Below, in pieces: positions 7,875-14,178 of a DNA stretch of 14,178 bases (positions are counted from its first letter, which is position 1; the number at the start of each line of letters is the position of its first letter). The notes beneath the pieces were generated by a model. That model saw only the letters and a list, made by a program, of their open reading frames with translations. It made no database searches and was not told where the DNA came from. The stretch comes from Monoraphidium neglectum (taxonomy: Eukaryota; Chlorophyta; Chlorophyceae; Sphaeropleales; Selenastraceae). The stretch is taken from assembly GCF_000611645.1 (NCBI RefSeq), contig NW_014012891.1:6656-20833 (forward strand), written 5' to 3'. The position numbers and the translations under genes were made by a program.

Positions 7875-7879
7875 TTACA
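7875..7879 (-). terminator. TGTAA polyadenylation-type signal
   Basis: On the minus strand TGTAA lies about 105 bases downstream of the stop (7983-7985) of the retrotransposon fragment. TGTAA is the usual poly(A) signal of chlorophyte nuclear genes. The spacing suits a transcript end for that element, but a five-base motif alone is weak evidence. Confidence 0.3.
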
Positions 7880-7982
7880 AGTTCCCGCGGTCGCCCGCTC
7901 CTGGAGCCATCCAGGCTCATGGGATATGACTTTGTAGCATCAGCATTGTGTGACAGGGATTCGAGTGGTCACTGTTCGCCGG

Positions 7983-8230
7983 TCAAAGCAGGCGTGCACA
8001 AAGGCCCCGCTCAAGTGCGTGCTGGTCCGCACAGCGCACAAGGGCGCAAATGCGGACATGTGCAGGAAGGTCCGCAAACAAGGGTGCGAAGCGCGGCGCG
8101 GCCCGCATGTCCGCGCAGGCAGGGCAGTCCAGCAGGGGATGTTCAGCCGCTTCATCAAGGTGCAGGCCGTCGCAGTGGGGGCAAAGGGTGGGGGGTGGTG
8201 TAATGCAGTGTTGGTGACGCCGCAAAAGGG
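7983..8230 (-). pseudogene. Non-LTR retrotransposon reverse transcriptase, C-terminal zinc-binding remnant
   Basis: The minus-strand frame ends at TGA 7983-7985. It contains LCPHCDGLHLDEAAEHPLLD followed by CPACADMRAAPRFAPLF. The Cys codons at 8183 and 8174, His at 8141 and Cys at 8126 form C-x2-C-x10-H-x4-C, the arrangement found at the C-terminus of LINE-type ORF2 proteins. The downstream pattern (AxFxxLF..., then ALVRCADQHALERGLCARLL) also resembles the end of such proteins. Upstream of about 8230 the frame is no longer convincing, and no reverse transcriptase YxDD or endonuclease region is visible, so this is a 5'-truncated or decayed copy, as is typical for LINE insertions. It could alternatively be a domesticated zinc-finger exon. 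Confidence 0.6.
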
Positions 8231-10026
8231 GGAGAGCAGCAGCATGTGCATGAGCGCCCGCGCGTGTTGGTGGTGCCAAAATCGGGACGAGGGGCGGAGG
8301 GAGAAGCTGCCCCTGCAGGGCTGCACAACGCGAGCTGAGCATCCGAGCGGGAGATCGGCGCCGGCAGGCGGCGACGATCGCGCGCAGCAGGTATACAGGC
8401 CCGCCATTTGCCATGAGGGCTCGATTGCTGACCCGCTCCCAATGATGCTCACAGCACGATGAGCGCGCGCGTCCCGGCTCTTGAACCAAATAAACGGGGA
8501 AGGCCACGAGGCGCACAGCAAGGTGAAAACCGACCACGGCAACGCGCTGCACTCTGCCGCGGCATAACAACGCGGGCGGCTCCTCTGCAGCTGTTGGTGT
8601 GTGTGCTCACTTTTTCACACAGTGCGATGCTGGCGTGCAGTGCAAAGGGTGGGGCGGCGCAGCGGCGCGAAAAGAGCGGCGGCGGCGGGGCCGATGGCCC
8701 ACGCGCCCACGCACAAGGTTGGGCTTGAGCGTAGGGTGCCCCTCTACGCTCGAGCCCCGCCCTGCCGGGCTGCGTTGTCACGTGTGTTGGGCGCGGCCGA
8801 GGCCAGGGTGGCGTCGCTCCGCATGCCGGCAGCCGCGGCGGCTGGAATATACTGCATTGTCAACCACTCCGAGGTGCGGCGTGAAGTGAGGGCACCATGC
8901 AGGCAGTGCTCTTGTGTGTGCATGCCGGGCAGCGGCAAGACAGCTGACTGCCGGCGCCCCCAACCTTGCAGGGGAGCGGGAGCGCGCGCTGTGGACCGAA
9001 CAAACCCAAGCGCCGACTGCGCCGGGCGTAGCTGCATGGATTTGCTGGGCAAGCAAAGTAGTAGGCGGCAAGCATGTTGGAACTCAGTCAAGGCGCAGGA
9101 CGGCACTCTCTCACAGTGCCAATCGCCCCCAAATGGCAATTGATATCGTTATCTGGTAAGGCGCGTGAATTTCTCATGGAAACCACTCTACATGGCGCGC
9201 CGCAAGCATCGCCGCGCTGTTGGCTGTCTGCAACCGGGGCAGCTGCCGGGCAGCGGCGCGCCATCACGGCAATACAGGAACCTTGGCCGGCCAGTCGCAC
9301 TGCGTGTGCTTGCCTTGAATGCTCACATCAGCTGGGTCAAAATGGACTGTACTTGCCCCAATGAGAGGATTGAAAAGAAGTCTCGTGAACCCTGGCCCCT
9401 TGCTTGCAGGTGGCGTGGCCGACAGCTAAGCGCTGCTCAGCCGACCTCAACATGTGTGTGATTGGCACCAGCGTGGCCGTTGCCTTGATCCTGCACAGCC
9501 CACTTTCGCTCGTAAAAACCTGCCTTGCAGGCAGCCAAGCCGCGGACACTCTGCTGGGAGCCGCCCCCGAATGCACGGGCATGTGCGACGAGGAGCGTAA
9601 TGCGGCAGCTCACCACCCGCATGAGGACTGCGTCCCAGCGCGGGAAAGTCGTTTTTGCAGCGCTTGATACGTACTGTGCGACGAGAACAGCACCCTGTCG
9701 CACGCGACGCCACTGCTGCCGTGCCAGCGCGGCCGCTGATGCAGCGTCTCCTGGGCGCCAGCGACACCCGTGCTGGCAACCGCCAAGGGCCCGTTGCATC
9801 GGCCGCCGCAGCACCAGCTCGGGCGCCCGCCGGTGCTGTCTCACAGCATCTGTGGCCTTCAAACAGTGGTCTTGACGAGGGCGCCCTCGCCTAGGCTCAG
9901 ACGATCAAGCGTGATGCCCCCTCCTGTGTGCTTTGAAGGCCTGAAGTGCAGAGTTTGCGCTGCAGAAGGCAGCCTGGTGCTGAAGAGGCTGTTTCACCTG
10001 TCTTGTCGGAGGTAGCTATATTGTTC
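8231..10026. other. Gene-poor stretch with transposon debris and a hairpin
   Basis: Just right of the retrotransposon end, frames are broken and no domain can be read. From about 8800 to 10026 many frames of 70-140 codons overlap on both strands, none with a signal peptide, motif or splice-compatible neighbour that I trust. The part next to 10026 is the 3' side of the PC-esterase-like gene, and I see no TGTAA there. The hairpin at 8721-8757 is listed separately. Confidence 0.45.
8721..8757. repeat. 14-bp stem hairpin with 9-base loop
   Basis: GGGCTTGAGCGTAG (8721-8734) faces CTACGCTCGAGCCC (8744-8757) across the loop GGTGCCCCT. Thirteen of 14 pairs are Watson-Crick. The fourteenth is T opposite G, a wobble in RNA of the plus strand. 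It stands alone between the retrotransposon remnant and the next gene. It could be a transcript-end structure, the tip of a foldback element or chance in GC-rich DNA. Confidence 0.6.
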
Positions 10027-12438
10027 TTAGTAATAGCGCATCTCGCTGCAACCCCACTCCGTGGCACCCACGTCAGGAGGCAGGGGTGCAATGCCGGCGA
10101 CGCCCTTGTTGAACGCTTGCCATAGCGTCCAGAGCAGCAGCTGCGTGCGTGGGTTTTCCGCGGTGGGTGACAGCGGCAAGCACTGATATGAGCAGATGTA
10201 TGGTCATTGCATGTGTGGGCTATGCCGTTGGTGTGCAGCTGCGCACGCGGTGGACACTCAAGCAGACTCAGCCTCCCCATGCCTACGAACACCGGCCGAA
10301 CGCTCACCTCCGTCACTCCTGGACTGCAGAAGTGCATGCAGTCGCCCTGCTCCACCCCGTCCCTGCCGCCCTGCGCCCGCGCGCCCGGGTGGCCCCAGGG
10401 GGCCGGCGCAGTGAACGCAGCGGCGTCGCCGACGACAGGGACGCCGTAATCTCTCAGCACCTCTTGTGCGGCCTTATTGAACGAGCCGCCGCCCACAGCG
10501 GCAGGGTCTGGGTAATCGACACAGGCCCGTGACGCCGGGTGGTATGGGTGGGTCGAGGCCGACTCGTGGAAGATCAGGTGAGGCCGCGTTTCCACGGTTG
10601 CCTGAAGGGGTTGGCAGCGGTGCGGCGGGCATGCATGGGGCCAGTTGTAGTCAGGAGGTGGGAGGCGTTTATGGGGTAGAGGCCGCTGTAGTCGACAGCA
10701 GGCAGCCAAACTGAGATTGCAGGTGACATCACGCAGCAAGGCGTGCACATGCCCTAACCCTGGGCAAGACACCAGTTCCAGCCTCGTGGGAGCACTGCAA
10801 GCCCTCCGCTCACCAGGTAGAAGCTGCCCAGCAGCCGCAGCGCCTGCTTGTACGCCAACACATACTCCTGTGACTTTGGCTCTGCCCTGGGTCCGTGCCA
10901 GTTGCCAAAGTTGACCACCACGATGTCGTGCGGCGATGAGAAATTGGAGTAGAGCAGGGGCAGCACGCCGCCACCAGCGACCTGATGCGATTTCACGCGT
11001 TGCAGTGGCGACAAAGCGGCGGCAGTTCGTCGGCGGTTGGGAGACCGATGCCGGCAGCGGCACAGGCACGCTTGGGCCGCAGTCGTTCTTGGAAAAGGGG
11101 CATGCAACAGCGGCGCAGATATGCCCAGCAAAGGTGTATGCTTGGGGTGCTGGGTCGGTCCTGCTCTTGGGCGCGCGAAGTGAATAGCATCTGAAAAGAG
11201 CCCGTGTTTGCGCAGCCCCGATGCTGCAGGACCCCACCTGCGTGTTGTTCGCCAGCGCCCAGCCCTGCACCACGTGGACCATGCACACGCGGCCGCCGCC
11301 CGCCAGGTGGATGCACTTGGGGGTGCCCGGCTTGAGGGGCAGCGCGTCGAGCTGGCGCACCAAATTCGGATCCGTGCTGGGGGCGCAGACGCGCTGGTCC
11401 TCCCACAGGTCTAACAGGAAGCACTGCGCCGCCCTGAACAGCGACCGCGTGTTGGAGTCGCTGCAACACATAACGGGGGGGAGGGCCCAGCAACCATCGT
11501 CCATGGGGGTGGGGCAGTGAGGCGTGGAAGCAGGGGCAGGGGTGTGCATTTCGGCGCATGATTGAAAAACGACCCAGGATTCACACAGGAAGCAAGGGTG
11601 TACTAGGGTGAGGATTTGCGGACACACGTTGCTGCTGTGCGCACGTTAATGCTGCAGCGGCAGCAGCTCCTCCCGTCGCTCAGTGGTCTGCTCCCCCTGG
11701 CTTCCTGTCGTCACCCCCCGCCATGAGCTGTGCGGCCAGGCCTGCGGCTGTGCTCACTTGGCAGGCCACCCACCCAATGAGCCACAGCGTGCGCCCCCGA
11801 AGATAGGGGTAGAGATCGCACGGCGACAGCCGCAGCGGGGCCCCGCCCTCCGCCCTGTTCGCGAGCAGCTGCGCGGCAGCGGTCTGATCGGCCGTGCAGT
11901 CCAGCGGCTGAGTGGCGGCGGCGTCGAAGCGGCAGATGCGAGTCCTGCGCGGGGATCGGTCGAGTGAGAACACTGCAGCGTTTGATGCTCAAAAGGCAAG
12001 CGGTCTTTGAGCGCGCTGTTGCCGATGGTGTGATGGACGGGCTGCAGCGGCCGCTCGTAGCTGAACGTCCGCGTCCCGCCTGCCCTGCGCCCCAGGCCCT
12101 CACCAGTCGCGGCACCACTGGCAGCGCCCCACGCGGCCGCAGGGGCTCCCGCCGGCGCATGTGCAGGTGGCGTTGCTGCGCCCCCCAAACAGCAGCGGCT
12201 CGGTGACGTCAGAGTATGTCACCGGGCAATCCTCTTCCCCCGCAGGCCAAAGCGCTGCGGCGAGCTGCGCGCCGCCGCCCGCGCTGCCGACGCTGGCCTT
12301 GCGCAGGGAGCCAGTTGGGCGCGCTGCGGCGGCTGCTGAACGCGACGCGCCGTGCCCGGGTGCATCTGCGGCGCTGGGTATGAGCGCGACGGCAGCCAGC
12401 AGCACCGCCAGGGCTGCCGCAAACAAGGGGCGTCCCAT
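10027..12438 (-). CDS. Secreted PC-esterase / TBL-like SGNH-fold protein, 434 aa (6 exons, complete)
   Basis: Proteins of this class (plant TBL/PMR5, PC-esterase domain) usually act in the Golgi or outside the cell, adding or removing O-acyl groups on glycans. Exons are 12438-12104, 11944-11774, 11460-11238, 10981-10814, 10601-10308 and 10140-10027. All have GT-AG borders, and phases (2, 2, 0, 0, 0) join without a stop into 1305 nt. Residues 1-25 form a signal peptide (MGRPLFAAALAVLLAAVALI). A Cys-rich section follows (ATCTCAGGSPC, CQWCRDWTRIC; about 90-116). Then come LRGRTLWLIGDSNTRSLF with the nucleophile motif GDS at 169-171, DIVVVNFGNWHG (262-273; possible oxyanion block), HLIFHESASTHP in exon 5, and GDCMHFCSPG with the D-x-x-H pair at Asp386 and His389. 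The GDS and DCxHxCxPG motifs are the TBL hallmarks. The GDS motif is restored only by splicing (GG|C), which supports the model. The ATG at 12438 is the first in frame. Acetyltransferase versus esterase activity and substrate are unknown. Confidence 0.88.
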
Positions 12439-12485
12439 GCGGTGTCGATGGCAGCGGGCGCGAGCGCCTCAGCAGCAGTTGGCAT
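12219..12485 (-). promoter_or_regulatory. Upstream ORF overlapping the start of the PC-esterase-like gene
   Basis: An ATG at 12485, 47 bases before the main ATG and out of frame with it, opens an 88-codon frame (MPTAAEALAPAAIDTAWDAP...) that runs over the signal-peptide coding region and stops at 12219-12221. If the transcript begins upstream of 12485, scanning ribosomes would meet this ATG first and could reduce translation of the main protein. The frame itself looks like a shadow and not a product. Confidence 0.25.
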
Positions 12486-14074
12486 GTGGTCGAGTCTGCG
12501 AGGCAAAATATGCTTATGCTTTATGGTGTGCACAAAATCTATATGTGACGGCAGGAGCGGGGAGGTGGGCAAGCGGCATTGGTGCGCGCGTTGCGAGCGT
12601 GGGCATCGGTGCACTGCCACCAGGTGACCCACAGTTGTGGGCGATGTCCCCCAATCAACCCATGGTCACGCCGTGTAACCGCGAGAAGAGTATTTTTCAG
12701 GTACAATTGAGTCGATGCTACGCACCAGCGGCGAATTGAATGGCATGCCGCGAACGTGTGATCTTCGTGCCAGGGAGGCGAGCTCATGCGTGGCAGAAAG
12801 AGGGGAGTAGCAGCGCGTCAGAGACTATCATATGAGCTATCCGACTCCAATTGGCCTTGTGGAACTCCCTTGAGCTGGCCTCATGCTAACGCAGCATGGT
12901 CAACACGACCTGACTGCCAGTGCTAGCCGGTGTGCTGCCAGGACCTGCAGGGATGAGCACATTGACCCCAACACACCAAGGCTCTTGATTTAACAGGCGT
13001 GACCAAGCTTTCATTGCAAACCCCGGTGAGACGGTGTCGTCCAACTATGACTCCTAGGCAGGTGGGGTACATTCGTTTCACTTGCATCCAAGGTGTTCTG
13101 TGCGTAATCTCTATGATGTTTGTAGTTCTTGTTCTTAGAGGAAAAATTGTTTGACAACTCCATGCCACTGCATCAGGTCCCCCCTCCTCCCACCTTCCAA
13201 CCTGATAACTTTGCTGCCCCGCTGTCTACAGACCAGCTCCGCTTTGCGCCCCCCTGCAGGCCCACGGCTGACTGAGGTTTACGCTGCTGAATGGACTGCC
13301 GCAGCCACCCGCGTTGCGCCCGCCGCTTTCAGGCGCAACCGCCATCCACCGACCCACCCTTTCCGTGCCTGGCCGCCCCACGCCAACACCGCACCAGACC
13401 CTGTGGCGTCTGCAACTCTGCCTTCGTCTCCGCACAGGTTCAGTGATGCGTGACGGCCTCCCCTGTTGCGGCAGTACAGCCGTGTTCGCCCCTTGACAAC
13501 TGACGCGCCCCGCACGCCACTCTGCGAGCACATGTTTACAGAGCTTTTGTGCCATGCGGCTGTGGCAACGCCAGCGCGCTGCAACAGCAGCCTGTGGGGA
13601 GCGCACACACTCCGCGGGCGTCCATTGTCAAGGCTGCACGCTGCCTGGGCAGGCGCAAGCCAACCGCGGGTTGCCAGGCAACCTGCGCTCTGGTTGTCAA
13701 ATTGCAACGTGTGGCACGCCTGCAGAATCGAGGCGCGGCGCGACAGTAGCGAGGAAGCTGCGCATTGATCGGACGTGGGGGCCGGTCGGGACGTCATGAC
13801 GCGGAGGGGCCACACCATATGTCCGCAGTCGCGCTGCGCTTGATGCGCGCGGGCGCCAAGTGCCGAACGCAGCACCGATGCTGCCAAGGCACGACATCGA
13901 TATGTGTGTTTGCCCTCGCAGGCCGCCTGCACCGCACAGCGCGCGGCGTGAGCAACGAACCAGCGGCGGCCAAACCGCAGCCAAGGGCCCTCTGGGGCCC
14001 GGTGGCAGATGGGCGACGCGCCGTCCTCGTCGGCAGCGCCAAAGGGGCGTGCGTCCGCACGGGCGGAAACCGCA
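12439..14074. other. Intergenic: promoter of the PC-esterase-like gene and long 3' flank of the right-edge gene
   Basis: Both flanking genes are on the minus strand. The first part (12439 to about 12800) should hold the 5' UTR and promoter of the PC-esterase-like gene. An AT-rich string (TATGCTTATGCTTTATGG on one strand, near 12509-12527) is the most promoter-like piece. The rest may be a long 3' UTR of the gene entering from the right. Frames of up to 217 codons on the minus strand (13279-13932) lack any motif. A plus-strand stretch at 13220-13453, bordered by CAG acceptor-like words, is open but unconvincing. Confidence 0.45.
13536..13540 (-). terminator. TGTAA polyadenylation-type signal
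   Basis: TGTAA on the minus strand lies about 535 bases downstream of the stop codon at 14075-14077. It is the only such motif I noticed between that stop and about 13200. A 3' UTR of this length is common in chlorophycean genes, so it may end the right-edge transcript. The evidence is a short motif only. Confidence 0.25.
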
Positions 14075-14178
14075 TCAGAACTCGTCGTACTTCTCCTTGA
14101 GGCTCCTCCGGGCCGCGCCGCCCTCGCCGCCCGCCTCGCCGCCGCCCTCGCCCGCGCCCGCCGCGGGCTCGGCGGGGG
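14075..14178 (-). CDS. C-terminal end of a gene entering from the right edge, Gly/Glu-rich tail
   Basis: The minus-strand frame runs from the window edge to TGA at 14075-14077. It gives 33 residues plus a partial codon: a Gly/Ala/Glu low-complexity stretch (EPAAGAGEGGGEAGGEGG) followed by a charged end, AARRSLKEKYDEF. The change from a biased linker to SLKEKYDEF, with almost exclusively G or C third positions, looks like a genuine protein terminus and not chance. The other frames over these bases give poly-Arg/Ala. Too little is present to name a family; the rest lies beyond the window. Confidence 0.6.
   Translation of the reverse strand, partial: PAEPAAGAGEGGGEAGGEGGAARRSLKEKYDEF

Noticed and set aside
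9437..9875. Overlapping frames on both strands (about 116-141 codons)
   Set aside because: Gly/Arg/Ala-rich without motifs, downstream of the PC-esterase-like gene where a 3' UTR is expected.
9897..11627. A 576-codon minus-strand frame, the longest in the window, as a single-exon gene
   Set aside because: It is open by composition through several introns. The family motifs in it are split by GT-AG borders, exon 4 of the real gene (10814-10981) lies in a different frame, and the GDS motif and signal peptide appear only after splicing.
13279..13932. A 217-codon minus-strand frame
   Set aside because: No domain, signal peptide or compatible splice neighbours; composition is unlike the recognised exons. 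It more likely lies in the 3' flank of the right-edge gene.
1..14178. CRISPR arrays, tRNA or rRNA genes, prophage or operon structure
   Set aside because: None seen. The repeats present are tandem, microsatellite or coding repeats without spacers, and gene structure is eukaryotic.

Overview
The window looks like nuclear DNA of a green alga (Chlorophyta; the intron style and TGTAA motifs would fit Chlorophyceae, but I cannot fix the genus). It is GC-rich, and its genes are split by short GT-AG introns with strong GTGAG-type donors and CAG acceptors. It encodes a UDP-arabinopyranose mutase / reversibly glycosylated polypeptide, a family of plants and green algae. There are no bacterial-style operons, no CRISPR array, and no tRNA or rRNA that I could recognise.

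Layout, left to right. (1) 112-1103, minus strand: the first three coding exons of the UDP-arabinopyranose mutase, running off the left edge. Its second intron carries an (AC)15 microsatellite. (2) 1818-2731, minus: a three-exon gene for a small secreted, very cysteine-rich protein of unknown function. (3) About 2732-4518: no convincing gene. It contains a perfect 7-bp hairpin, a duplicated GGATCCTCCG word, a possible TATA box and a 150-bp block of GGGAATCCC-like words. (4) 4519-6648, plus: a multi-exon gene joining an N-terminal coiled coil, built from 33-bp (11-residue) and then 21-bp (7-residue) DNA repeats, to a C-terminal domain that looks like a PD-(D/E)XK nuclease fold. The two parts lie in different frames, separated by a run of 13 G. 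The gene is therefore either mis-assembled or length-polymorphic at that run, or decaying. (5) 7328-7801: an open frame with no recognisable family. (6) 7983-8230, minus: the C-terminal zinc-binding end of a non-LTR retrotransposon reverse transcriptase, with a TGTAA signal downstream. (7) 8721-8757: a 14-bp hairpin. (8) 10027-12438, minus: a complete six-exon gene whose exons join in phase into a 434-residue secreted PC-esterase / TBL-like SGNH protein. (9) 14075-14178, minus: the last codons of another gene entering from the right.

Two of the identified genes plausibly serve the secretory and cell-wall pathway: the mutase supplies UDP-arabinofuranose, and TBL/PC-esterase proteins usually O-acylate or de-acylate glycans. 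The Cys-rich secreted protein may also act outside the cell. Nothing indicates co-regulation. The candidate for an unusual system is the repeat-built coiled coil plus nuclease-like fold gene at 4519-6648.
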